A stretch of DNA of 45,798 nt, from positions 723,397 to 769,194 of the forward strand of contig CACRSC010000018.1 in NCBI GenBank assembly GCA_902651635.1, in the 5' to 3' direction. The stretch comes from Mastigamoeba balamuthi. Taxonomy: Eukaryota > Evosea > Mastigamoebida > Mastigamoebidae. Positions 30,677 through 41,160 of the stretch are shown here, one piece after another. A program made the translations under genes and the position numbers. The notes under the pieces are model-generated. The model did no database searches. It worked only from the letters and a program-made list of their open reading frames with translations, and had not been told where the DNA came from. How positions within the stretch are numbered: the stretch's first letter is position 1; each line of letters opens with the position of its first letter.

Positions 30677-30957
30677 CGATGAGGGAGAACCGAGGAGGCG
30701 GTGTGTGAAAGAAGAAAAACGGACTGACGTGGGAGAAATCCTGCGAGATCCGGCAGATTTCGGTGCATCTCTCCGTGCGAGACTGCATTGCACCCCACTC
30801 CCATAACCCGACAATTCTTGGATGATCGCTGATGTATAGCAATCACTGCAGGTTACGATTCGCATTCCTGAACAACGTATGAAAGCGAATGATCCGCAGA
30901 ATTGGAACAGCTGGCTCCGGAAGCGACGCTGAACAGAGAAGTAGCAAGGGAACAATG
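30677..30957. other. Intergenic region, no gene seen
   Basis: About 280 bases between the MED4 stop and the PH-SH3 start, both minus strand. It contains only shadow frames and should hold the PH-SH3 promoter and MED4 3' end. Confidence 0.4.
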
Positions 30958-31814
30958 TTACTGGTGTGTGTCGTCGTCCTCCTCATCGAGGTTGAAGTCG
31001 TCGTCGTCCTCGTTGAAGTCGTCCTCGCCCATCCCAGCGGGCGCCGCGACAGCGAGCACGGGCTCCGAGGCCGCGATGCCGCCAGACGACGACGGCGGCG
31101 GCGGCTGCAGGGGCACGGAGGGCGGGACCTCGCCGACCACGGGGATGCCCTCGTCGACCATCCCGATGACCTCGACGACGTCGCCCTGGGCGCCCACCAT
31201 GTCGTAGTCGGGCTGCGCAATGTCCATCTCGGCCGAGAGCGCGCGCATCTCGTCGTCGCTGGGGAACGGCCGCAGCGACGCGCCGCCGCAGTCAGAGCAC
31301 GTGCCGCTGACCTTGAACGCGTAGGACACAACCTCCTCCGGATCCAGCGAGCCTTCGGGGGGTGGCGACGTGCACATACGCACACAAGAAAATCAACTGA
31401 TTTTCACCCGGCGGAACAGACAAATAAAGACAGCGCACAGTCGACAGCCGCCTGGTGCGCCTCGAGGGACTTGGAGGCGGCCTCGTACGCGGACCTCACG
31501 GGGCCCACGGCAGACGAGACAGTGGCGTAGAACTTGCCCAGCGCCTCGTCAAACGCCGCCTTCTGCTGGAACAGCGCGTCGAACTTGAGGTCCAGCGCCT
31601 GGTGCTCGTCGACGCGCTTGAGCAGCGTGCCGAGCTCGTTGGTGCGTGACGTCAGCTGGTCGACGATCGCCGTCGTCGCCGCGTCGCCGCCGCCGAGCGA
31701 GGCCGTGGTGCCGGGCCCGCGCTCGACGATGGTCGAGAGCATGGTGAGCAGGCGGTGCGAGTGCTTGCTGAACTCGTCCACACACTCGTGGACCGCGTCG
31801 CGCGTGGACGCCAT
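30958..31814 (-). CDS. MED4: Mediator complex subunit 4 (256 aa, two exons)
   Basis: Exons 31814-31439 and 31352-30958 with a GT-AG intron; splicing gives AHQAAVDCSLDPEEVVSYAF. The N-terminal half is predicted helical (LLTMLSTIVERGPG; QLTSRTNELGTLLKRVDEHQ; DLKFDALFQQKAAFDEALGK), as in the MED4 coiled coil that pairs with MED9/MED7. The central block DPEEVVSYAFKVSGTCSDCG followed by LRPFPSDDEMRAL is the MED4 hallmark ('V-E-D-L-L-x-Y-A-x-x-I-S'). The tail is acidic (EDDFNEDDDDFNLDEEDDD), also usual. Length matches animal MED4 (~270 aa). Nuclear transcription co-activator. Confidence 0.8.
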
Positions 31815-31834
31815 TCGCGCGCGCGACTCCAGGC

Positions 31835-31853
31835 GATATCTGAGAGAGATATC
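31835..31853. promoter_or_regulatory. Perfect inverted repeat GATATCT-5-AGATATC near MED4 start
   Basis: GATATCT (31835-31841), spacer GAGAG, AGATATC (31847-31853): arms pair 7 of 7. It is 21-39 bases upstream of the MED4 ATG and about 77 bases upstream of the divergent membrane-protein ATG at 31930, in a 115-bp shared promoter. Confidence 0.55.
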
Positions 31854-31929
31854 TCTTGGTATCTTCAGCGAGATTCGAAATGAAAATATCACGATTTTGG
31901 GGTGGGTTTCTTTTCTCGTTGAGACCGTG

Positions 31930-32602
31930 ATGCCATCGACCTCTCTCTCTGGCTCCGAGGGCAGGACATCCCGCGGGAGCGGGGGCTGCGGGGGCTTCAT
32001 CAGGGCCTTCATTGCCTCGTCGATCATCGGGTTGGTCTCCGCCCTTGTCGCGCTGGGGGTGTCGGTCCTGACCCGGGAACAAAAACCGAACACACCAACG
32101 CAGTGCCGCAGCGTTTTTGGGGGTCAACGTGCTCGAGGCCGCGTACCTCGAGGCGCTGGCGCCGCAGCTGAGCGAGCACTTCAGGAAGAACGCCATGTTC
32201 CGCCGGGAGGACGACCCGCTGATGGTGTACGCGCTGCTGTACCCGTTCGCCCTCGCTGTCCCCGTCGCCATGTTCGTCGGCGTCCGCAGGGCCTCGCCCA
32301 TCGCGTACACGTTCTGGTACGCCGTCATCGTGGCCCCCGGGCTGTGGCTGGACTACTTCACGGTGAAGAACCCGTGGCAGGCCTGCGCCCTGTGGGCTGC
32401 CACAGGCTCCTTCATTGTCTTCTGTGCGGCCACCGCTGCTTCTGCCCAACGTTGGCTCGCCTCGACTAACCTCTGCGTTCCAGGGGAGGCTGTCGCTGCG
32501 TGGGTCGTTACCCCGAGGGGAAGCAGCGGCGGCAGCGGATCTCATGAGAGGGCCCCGTCGCTGTCCGCTGCCACCTCGAAGAAGGTCCGCAAGAACCTCT
32601 GA
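31930..32602 (+). CDS. Small multi-pass membrane protein, unknown (209 aa, two exons)
   Basis: Exons 31930-32060 and 32104-32602, joined by a 43-nt GT-AG intron that falls inside the first membrane helix (FIASSIIGLVSALVALGV joined to AAAFLGVNVLEAAY). Three more hydrophobic segments follow: YALLYPFALAVPVAMFVGVR, AYTFWYAVIVAPGLWLDYF and ACALWAATGSFIVFCAATAA. The N-terminus is Ser/Gly-rich and the C-terminus Ser/Lys-rich and soluble (ATSKKVRKNL). It ends with a dibasic-type tail that could serve ER retrieval. I do not recognise the family. A second intron near 32450-32485 is possible. Its 3' end is only 60 bases from the converging MYND gene. Confidence 0.6.
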
Positions 32603-32661
32603 GGTGCCATTGAAACAGAGGAACCGACCCTGACAGGTGAAACGGAGTACTCCGCCCACGC

Positions 32662-34455
32662 TCACCACTTCATTCGTATCTTCGCTGTCGGGATACCCTT
32701 ACATGAGAGCTTGTGGAGGCGCCAGTGGGCTTTCTGGCACTGCAGAGCGCAATATCGGACTTTCCTGCACTTCCCACACGCCAAGTGCGCGGGCCTGCCA
32801 CACATGGCGCAGCACTTGTAGGCCGGGACCGACTCCTCCTCCTCCTCAGACCCAAGCATCACAAGAGCGACAGCGTGCATCCACGCGTCCATGTTGAACT
32901 CCTCTCCTGACCGCGGGCGCGCCGGTGCCACCTCCTCCGTGTCGAGGCTGCACTGGAAGGACACTCCCATTCGCTCAGCGAGGCTCTTGCGCACGCACAT
33001 GGGGAAGGAGTCCGTTGACCGCGGCTGTAGCACGCGCCTCGCGAAGTCCGGCGGGGTGAGCTCGAGCGCGGCTTGCGGCAGGTGAAGCATCAGTATCATG
33101 AGAAGCCCTGTGAGCCTGTCGTGGTCCTGCGGCAGCATCGCCGGGCTGTCGAGCTTGCGGGCAGACGCGCGGCACATCGCGGGCCAGTGCTGGCACAGCA
33201 ACTCTGGTATGCTATGCTCCTCAGCGCACATCAGGGCCAGCACTTGCAGGGCGTCCAGGTCGCACCGCGTGATGTCTGCGCGCTGCCCAGATGCCGCAAA
33301 GGCGAGGGACGAGACCGCGTCCGGGTTTTGCACTAGGAGGGCAGCGAGGCGCCTGGATAGTCGAGGCTGCAGGCACATCGCGAGCAAAGCAAGGAGGGCG
33401 TCGTCAACTGATACCGGCGGCACTTTGTCGCGGTCCCGTCTCTTGGTTGACGTTCCCCGGACGATAGCCCCAAGCAGTATGCGGGCCGCAGGCCCCACAT
33501 CGTCCTCCGGGAGCTCCGCGCAGGCGTCCGAGTGCGCGTGGACAGACACGAGGGCAGCTGATGCCGCCACGCGAGTCTCGACGAGAGAGGTGCTGGTAGC
33601 CAACGACTTGGCGGAAGCGGCGCACTCCGCGGCGACATCCGCGGCAGCCCCTGCGCACGGGACAGCACGCAGGAGTGCCGACAGCGCCCGAACAGCCCAC
33701 CGTGCGAGGACAATACACTCGACGTCGTCTCCGTCCCCGCCACCAGTCGCCCCGCTGCACGTCATGAGGCGAGCCAGTGCGCTTGCTGTGCGCGAGGCAA
33801 GCGCAGCTGGAGGGGCGCCGGCATGGGCAGAGGGCGACACGGGCTCCGAGTCGCCCGGGACCGTGCCGCCCTCGCAGCAGTTGGAGCACCAGACGATCAG
33901 CGACTTGCACAGCGCAATCTGCGTCTCGCGGCCGGTGCACCGCAGAAGGGCCTCGCACACGGACACGAACGGCCGCGACGCCAGCGGCCTGGCGAACGGC
34001 ATCGCGAGCGGGTTGGCCAGCGCCGAGGACAGCACACGCGCGCATTGCGTCGTAATAACTGCGGACATGGTAGGGCCAATTAAAGGAACTGTCTGCTACG
34101 TTGCAATGACGTTGCAGGGGCTCGCAGGCAGAGCAGCGCCGGTGGATAGGCAGCTGTGTGGGGGGCACAGACGCCTACCTTCGTCACGGGCAGAGTCGAG
34201 GCCGTCGAGAGCAGCAGGGATGAGGCCGGCGGAGAAGAGCAGGACGCCCAGCGGGGCCTCGCAGACGACGCAGACGGCGTCCATGGCCGCGAGGCGCTCG
34301 GGCTCGTCGGTGTTGAGCGTGGAGCAGAGCTCGACCAGCAGGAGCGCGCAGGGCGGCGGAGAGACTATCGCGTCCGCGTGTGGCGAAGAGGAGATGGCGC
34401 ACAGGGCGCCAAGCGCCTCTGTGAGGCGGGAGCTCACGAAGCCCTCGTCGCTCAT
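32662..34455 (-). CDS. MYND zinc-finger protein (557 aa, two exons)
   Basis: Exons 34455-34179 and 34058-32662; GT-AG intron, phase 1 (GRDE-type end joined to VITTQCARVL). The last 50 residues are a MYND finger: CCAMCGRPAHLACGKCRKVR then YCALQCQKAHWRLHKLSCKG, with the C-x2-C, C-x2-C, C-x3-C and H-x3-C ligands in place. The preceding ~500 residues are Ala/Leu-rich and helical with repeated short helices, resembling an armadillo/HEAT-type solenoid; that is inference from texture. MYND fingers mediate protein-protein contacts, often in chromatin or signalling. Start MSDEGF at 34455 follows immediately after a palindromic AT-rich promoter block. Confidence 0.8.
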
Positions 34456-34465
34456 TCGCGCGGGC

Positions 34466-34510
34466 AAATATCTGAAGAATAGATACCGGTATCTACTCGA
34501 TATCTATCAG
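34466..34510. promoter_or_regulatory. Palindromic AGATACCGGTATCT element before the MYND gene
   Basis: AGATACCGGTATCT (34481-34494) is a perfect 14-bp palindrome, flanked by AAATATCTG on one side and GATATCTATC on the other. The cluster begins about 12 bases upstream of the MYND-gene ATG and resembles the element before MED4. The rest of the 340-base gap up to the GH10 gene shows no gene. Confidence 0.5.
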
Positions 34511-34795
34511 AGTCATACAATTTCAGTATACGAAGGGGACCTGGGGCGAGGCATTGCTAATGCCGACCGCATTCCTAACACGCTGAACTCCAGAACGACT
34601 GTTCGCGAGTGAGTCAGGGGATGAATGCGAGTGTCGATTGATATTCTGTGTGATAGTGTAAGCATACCGAACCTTTTATGTACCATTCGGTTGTTCACTC
34701 GCCGGTGGGCGCGTCTGGGTGGTGCTTTTGACTGCGCATCCAACCGGCACTTTTTGTATTCAGCGCACCAGAAGGTAACCGCGTTCTCCCGCCCG

Positions 34796-36139
34796 ATGCT
34801 TAGGTCACTCTTGCTCGTAGCCTTGGCGGCAGCGATCGCAACTGCCACACGCACCCTTCCGACGGGGATCAACGCCGCCGCACGCAGAGCCGGCAGGTTC
34901 TTTGGTGGCTGTGTGACGCGCGCGCACTTCGGTGATACGCAGTACCTCGACCTGGCGAGCAAGCACTTCGATATCATCACCGCAGAGAACGAGTGCAAGA
35001 TCGACGCTACCGAGCCCCAGCAGGGGCACTTCACCTTCGATGGCTGCGACGCCATGCTCAACTACGCGCAGTCGCACAACATGCACTTCCGTGGGCACAC
35101 TCTGTGAGCGCTTCAACAGAGGCTTGACTGAAATCTCACCTCGTCCCCCATCAACAGCGTGTGGCACAGCCAGGCACCCCAGTGGATGTCGAACATCAAG
35201 GACGCCAACCAGCTGAGGGGGGCGCTCGTCAGTCACGTGAACGGCGTCCTCGGCCATTACAAGGGGAAGGCGTACGCGTGGGACGTCGTCAACGAGGCGG
35301 TGGCAGACGACGGCAAGGGCCTCAGGCAGAGCTTCTGGTATCCGCTTGTTCCCGGTACGCCCTGCGCGTGCTTCCCAGGAGACTGATAGGCCTGCAGATT
35401 TCATCGATCTGGCCTTCAAGACTGCGAGGAACGCTGATCCCAGCGCTAAGCTCTTTTACAACGACTATGGGGCCGATAGCATCTGGCAGCAGAAGAGCAC
35501 GTACATCTACAACATGGTCAAGAGCATGAAGGGTGCTGGATTCCAGTATTACATTTGCATTTCTCACAACTACCCACAGAGAGGGGAATCCCTATCGACG
35601 GCGTCGGCTTCCAGATGCACGTCAGCACGAACTGGAGCCCGAGCCAAGAGGATATCCGCAAGAATCTCCAGAGGTTCGCCGACTTGGGCCTCGAGGTCCA
35701 CATCACCGAGACCGACGTCGGCACCAACGGGCCTAGCGAGTGGGACAAGCAGGCGCAGATATACGCCAACGTGGCAAACGCATGCCTTGCTGTCTCGACG
35801 TGCAAGAGCTACATGGTCTGGGGCGTGGTCGACAAATACTCGTGGCTGAAGCCTGCTGACGTAAAGACCGGCCTCATTTTCGACAGCAACTACACACCAA
35901 AGCCCGCAGCCTGCTCCATCTACGATGCCTTCATCAAGGCGGCCCCCCAGGCGCAGTCGTCGTCCCGTCCCGCGCCCCAGTCCTCGTCTCATCCCGAGGA
36001 GCACTCGTCGGCTCGTCCTCACCCTCACCCGGTGGTCGAGTCCAGCGACGCACTCCCCGACAGCACGTTCAACGGCATCTCCCGTGCGGTGCCTGCTGCA
36101 CTGCCCATTAGCCTGGCACTGGCCGCCCTGCGTCTCTAA
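34796..36139 (+). CDS. Secreted GH10 endo-1,4-beta-xylanase (399 aa, four exons)
   Basis: Exons 34796-35103, 35158-35354, 35398-35532, 35580-36139; all GT-AG and each splice restores a family block (FRGHTL joined to VWHSQAPQWM; LVP joined to DFIDLAFKTA; SMK to ERGIPIDGVGFQMH). The start at 34796 begins a signal peptide (MLRSLLLVALAAAIATA). Acid/base Glu about E149 in WDVVNEAVADDG; nucleophile about E257 in VHITETDVG; NDYGAD and WGVVDKYSW are also typical. It should cut xylan. After the barrel comes a Ser/Pro/His-rich stalk and a hydrophobic end (PISLALAALRL), a likely GPI signal as in the GH5 protein. Confidence 0.93.
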
Positions 36140-36242
36140 GCAAACACCCGCACAGTTCTGTTGAACCAGAACAAAAAACCTGTTGTTACTAGGTGTTACT
36201 ATCGCCACGACGCGATTCCATCACGTAGCCGGGGACCAGCCC

Positions 36243-37685
36243 TTAGGCACCAGTCCATATCTTCTTGTAGCTCAGGAAGGCCGTTATCACAGTGTAGGTC
36301 CCCAGCAGTATGGTCAGCGCCCCAACGATGTACTTGAGTTTGTTGGACTTAACGACCCGGGTACAGTACGTAGCAAATGGGACAGAGAGGCAAGCGCCAA
36401 TCAGCAGGTATGGAACGAGAGTGTAGTGGTCCTTCGAGTCCTTGACATCATGGCGAGCCGCAGCAAACACGAAGTCACACACAATCCCAGAGATGCAGAT
36501 CACAAACTCCGTCGCTGAAGTCACCGCAATCGCATTCCTGTTCGGCCTCCCCACGATCTGCCAGGCCAGCGTGAGAGGGCGCCCAGAGGAGCAGAGTGCG
36601 CACGACTTGGCCGGACACGGCCATGGGGCCATAGCCGCCTCCGCTGATGCCCTTGTTGAACCCCGTCACCAGGCCCAGGATGCAGATCTTCCACGACGCG
36701 TACTTGACCCGCAGGTGGAACAGCGCAAACACCACCATGATCACTCCCATGGCCAGCACCATGAACCCGATGTACAGCTTCACCGCCAGCTTCTGGTCCT
36801 TGGTCTTGATGATCGTGACCCACGAGCTGACGATGGTCCCCAGGACACCGGTGAAGGACATGATGAGGATGATCTGCATGTCCACGGTCAGGCGGCTGCG
36901 GACCGCGAACCAGGTGCGGTACCACCACGACGACTCGGCCTTCTTCTCGTCCAGCTGCTCGACACTCTCGTCGTTGTCGTGGTCTGACTCCTCGTCCTCG
37001 TCCATGAGCTCTGCCTGCTCGCCCGTCGTCTTCCGTTTCGGCAGCTCAACATCGATGACGGTGACGATCTGAGCCCAGTCAGTGGGGCACTGCCTTCGCT
37101 TGTTGGACATACCGATTCAACTTGCACTTCGTTTTGGTTGTCCGGTTTTGCTGGGGCGCCGTCAACGTCCTGGCCCTCCCGCTCGCGCGTCTTGGCAAGC
37201 CTCTTCCGAATGGCCTGAGGAAGGTACTTCTCCATATGGATCCCTGCGTAGAGGGGGAAGAGAGTCCGATCAGCCGCCAATCAACCAACTCGTGCGGTTG
37301 GTCGACCGCAACAGGCATTTTTTTCACACACCAGCCAACCACCGCAGAAGAACGGACTGAGGCCCAGTGCAGCGCGTGATCGCAGGAGGAGCGACGGGCG
37401 GGAAGAGGGGGAGGCGCAACCGATGTTGATGTTGTGGAAGATGCCGTGGAAGATGGTCGCGAGGAGGCCCGTGGCGGCCTCGGAGACGAGGATGCTCTGC
37501 ACGATGACGGCGCGCTCGAACCCGAACACCGGCGTCAGCAGCACGGGCGTCAGCGTCGTGCCGTAGCCCATGCCCAGCGAGCTGTCCATCAGCTCGCAGA
37601 AGAACGCGAGCACGGGGACCACGATGTACTGCCACGGGAACGCGTCCGAGTCCTCGGGGACAACCGACGAGGAGAACGAGGACAT
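36243..37685 (-). CDS. TauE/SafE-family membrane transporter, copy 1 (multi-exon)
   Basis: Start ATG 37685 (MSSFSSSVVPEDSD). Exon text in order: YIVVPVLAFFCELMDSSLGM and GYGTTLTPVLLTPVFGFERA (first TauE repeat), a cytosolic part starting GIHMEKYLPQAIRKRLAKTR, an acidic/charged loop (LMDEDEESDHDNDESVEQLD), then LTVDMQIILIMSFTGVLGTI, KLYIGFMVLAMGVIMVVFAL, GLVTGFNKGISGGGYGPMAV (second TauE repeat), and last exon IVGRPNRNAIAVTSATEFVI to KIWTGA at 36243. Two inverted halves with G-x-G-x-G motifs are the hallmark of TauE/SafE anion (sulfite/sulfonate-type) permeases; the substrate here is unknown. At least four exons; the final splice (SGQV joined to IVGRPN) is clear in the sister copy. Very close to the copy at 41161-42569. 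Confidence 0.83.
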
Positions 37686-38299
37686 TTGTCTCGGAGGACA
37701 AAAGGCCCGCTTTCAAGTTTAGTTTTTGCGAGGTGCAGAATCAGCAGGGAAGATATTCTCTGATGTGGTGCTGGATATGAAAACCCAATGATCGATTTGC
37801 TCAACTGCAAGTCTTACGCCAGCAAGAGTTTGAACGGTTCATCACGAGAGATCCTTGAAATTGCAGGGAATCAAGCAACATTGGTTGCGTTGTTCTGGAG
37901 GAACCATTCTGTTGGTCGAATTCGTAAGCGAACAGGGGTCGTGAGCTGTCGCCACCAGTAAACCGAGGGAAAACCCTGTTTCTGCGGTGCATCGAAACTG
38001 ATCGGCGCCCATTCTCCCATATTTTGGAGAGGCTTCTAGTGGTGACAGGGTTTCTTACAGGCGTTATCGCCGCCTCACCCGCCCTCACAGGCCGGCAATC
38101 TCGAACCCGGCCACTGCCCACCGGAATCGCCTCAGGGCCCGCTGTTGACCAGGCAGACACTCGTGCAAATTCTCGGTGCAAGGGCATTTCAGCTGATTTA
38201 CCTCTTCGTGACGTGTCGTCGTGTCCTTCGGCTCTTTATTTCGCTCACTTTTTTGTTTTGTCCGTTGAGCAGAGAGCAACCTCCAACAACTCCTTGCTC
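37686..38299. promoter_or_regulatory. Divergent intergenic region, TauE copy 1 and fibro-slime gene
   Basis: 614 bases with no supported gene. It must hold both promoters. GAAGATATTCTC near 37749 resembles the AGATAT-type elements noted elsewhere. Open frames crossing it are not protein-like. Confidence 0.4.
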
Positions 38300-40991
38300 A
38301 TGAAGCTCCCCACCATCGTCTCAGCGTTTATCCGTATGTACCGAATCACTTGCTTCGTCTGGACTGAGCCTGCGTTCTCTCAGTCGCTGGGCTGGTCGCC
38401 GCTTCGGACGTCGCTACGCTGACGTTCCTCGGCACCACCACCAATTGCACCAGGCGCCAAACCACATTTCTGTACCGGGCCGAGGTTGTGCGCGGTCAAG
38501 ACCTCGCAGGAATATCGTTCGGGCATTCTAACCAGACGCCGCTCATCTTGGGCCCTCACGCGCGAGTCGGCTTCGACCCTGTTACGGGGCTCTCGGGTTT
38601 GCATCAGGATCTGCCCGATGTCGCCGAGGGCCAGACGGCATCGGTGACGATCCACGTCGATGACGTCTACACGACTGGCCCCATTCAATGGGCTGGAATT
38701 TGGGCTGACGACACCACGACCGGCGTTGGGGAGATCGAGGGGCCAGCTGCCTACGAAGAGGGCCCCGTTTTGGAGACTGAGCCGGACAGTATCACTCTCA
38801 ACATGGTCTTCCATGACATCAACGTACATCCAGACTTCGAGACCACCAACCAAGAAGACCGCGGAATTGTTGAGTCGGTCCTCGGCCTCGACGGCACTCC
38901 AAACCTTGCTCCTGGCAAACACCCAACTGTTCTCAGTTCCTCCTCGTTCTACTCGTGGTTCCACGACGAACCCGGAGAAAACAGGGTAGGCTTGCAATGC
39001 TTAATCAGAAATGTCTGACGTTTGTGCACAGCGCATTGAGTTGCCTCTGATTGCTACGAGGGTTGTTGGAAGTCATCCGACTTTGTATCAGTACGACAAC
39101 AGCTCTTTCTTCCCGCTCGATGACAAGGGCTTTGGGCGCAACTTCCATGGCCACAACTTTGGCTTCACGATGATGCTGGGAGCGCTCTTTACGTACCGTG
39201 GCGGAGAGATATTCACCTTTCGGGGTGATGACGACGTCTGGGTGTTCATCAATCGGCATCTTGTCATTGATTTGGGAGGTGTGCACGATGCACAGGAGGC
39301 TTCTGTCAATCTCGACTCGCTGGGCCTGACGGTAAACGAGACGTACTCTCTCAATCTGTTCTACGCCGAGAGGCACACAAGTGAGTCGTCGTTTCGGATG
39401 ACAACCTCGCTGCGCCTTCAGGATTGTGCTCGAGACTCGTGCGGTCTGTGTGTCGGGTCGTGTGAGGAGGATTCTGATGGCGACAACATCAAGGATTGCG
39501 TGGATGATCTACCATTGGTTCCTCACTGGCTGTGCGGCGACGGCCTGTGCTCTGCATTCGAGACGTGCGACTCATGCCTCAGGGATTGTATCGGATTAAA
39601 GTGTGAATGCCCCGGAATCAATCACGTCGAGGCCCAACATCTCAAGGATCCTCCCACCGACGCTGTCTCTCTGAGTGGCCCCAATGGCGACAGAGTCAAC
39701 ATCGCCATAGTACTCCCACAGATGATTCCTCATCGCTGGTACGTTCACGGTGCTCTGGTGAATCCAGACACGTTCCGCAAGACAGAGATTCTGTTGCCGT
39801 TCCAAGAGGACCCATGCAGGTTCACGCACGAGTCAACCAGGAAGCTCCCAGACCTTATACGCAAGGGGCAGCCTCGTATCATCGAAGAGGAGGACAAGTA
39901 CCGTTTGCAATTTCTGATGCGAGTGTGGTGGAACGAGAGGTTCACCCTCGATAACAATGAGCAATACATCCGCAACAGTTCTTCTCATCTCCCGTTCGAG
40001 ATCATCATCTTCCGTTCTATCGAAGTCAGAAGCGTGCTGAGCACACTCGATACACAGATGGTATGGGGATACATTCAGAAGCTGTCTGTCATCGTGCCCC
40101 TGGACCGCAGTCAACCTATCATCGAGTTTGACCTCATCAGTGTTGTTGTTCAAGAGGATTACGAAATCGACCCGCTGTCTTTCATGACAACAGGAACCGT
40201 TGGCCACATCGTCTCTGTAACCAACCCTGCTTTCGTCACCATTGTGGATGGCCATCGGAACAAGCAGCGCTGGCACTTGCGGGCAACAATTGGTTCGTTA
40301 TCACATCCCACCTTGCTAATACACAGCCTCAGGAGAGTACTCGATATGCACGACCAGCGCCGATGATAAGTTCATCCTCAACTACACAATCCACAGTAGC
40401 ATGCCAAATTCGGCCACTCATACGGGGTCGCTCATTGCCTCACTCGAAGGCCTGGAAAACTGGTGTATGCTCGATTCCACTGTGCGCCTCAATGGTGTTC
40501 AGTCGACCCACTCCGATCCTGTTTCGACGGAGGAGACCATGCGTTTCTTCGTTGGTGATACTGTCCACGTTCGCGACCATGTCTTCACGGACATCACTCT
40601 CAGGTCCACTTCTGCCCTCAAAGTCACGCTCAGGGGCGCTGCCCTCAGAAATGGTGGCGACCTCGTTCTCTTCGACGCCACAGCTTCTGGTGTCACCAGC
40701 CTCGACTTCGCTTTCGAGGAGTGCCCGCCGACGACTGACCCCACTTGGGTGTGCTACCATTTCACGTTGAGGGAGGAAACGTTCCTGTCCAACGCGGAGC
40801 TCAAGATTGTCTCGTCTCTGACTACTGACATTGTCAAGCACCCGCCCAAGAGGGCTGATCCCACTAGCTCCAAAGCACGGCTCTCATCGACCCTCAACGT
40901 TGCCCCTTGGGCACCGAAAATGGGGCAGGCAGCAGATAGATGCATAGGACTTGTTTCTGTGATCTCTGCCCTTGCGGCCCTTCTCCATTAG
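38300..40991 (+). CDS. Secreted fibro-slime/PA14-type surface protein, probable GPI anchor (851 aa, four exons)
   Basis: Exons 38300-38333, 38384-38985, 39032-40292, 40333-40991, all GT-AG. A tiny first exon splits the signal peptide (MKLPTIVSAFI joined to LAGLVAASDVA). The fibro-slime/PA14 core spans exons 2-3: NFHGHNFGFTMMLGALFTYR, then FTFRGDDDVWVFINRHLVID (about residue 273 on), DLGGVHD, and YSLNLFYAERHTSESSFRM. This module occurs in Dictyostelium prespore-inducing (psi) and slime proteins and binds extracellular ligands or sugars. Next is a Cys-rich segment with an Asp-rich calcium-loop look (EDSDGDNIKDCVDD; GDGLCSAFETCDSCLRDC), then a large C-terminal part I do not recognise. It ends VISALAALLH, hydrophobic like the other GPI tails here. 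It sits between two TauE copies on the opposite strand. Confidence 0.85.
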
Positions 40992-41160
40992 GCGATCCTG
41001 CCTCGGCTCCCCCACAATCATTGTATAAAGCAATGAATGAACTGTCGACCTTGGTCGAACAATTGCCACGAGACTGCTTTGTTACATCTCCTCAATGAGA
41101 GCGTCCATTTTGCACAGTGGAATGGAATGACATGAGAATCACAGCGATTCTTGAATGCGG

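Noticed and set aside
32024-32668. Minus-strand ORF across the small membrane protein
   Set aside because: No protein-like text; the plus strand gives clean membrane helices across a well-formed intron.
36442-36987. Plus-strand ORFs over both TauE copies (also 41378-41932), nearly identical to each other
   Set aside because: His/Asp-rich antisense shadows. Their similarity simply reflects the near-identical TauE exons.
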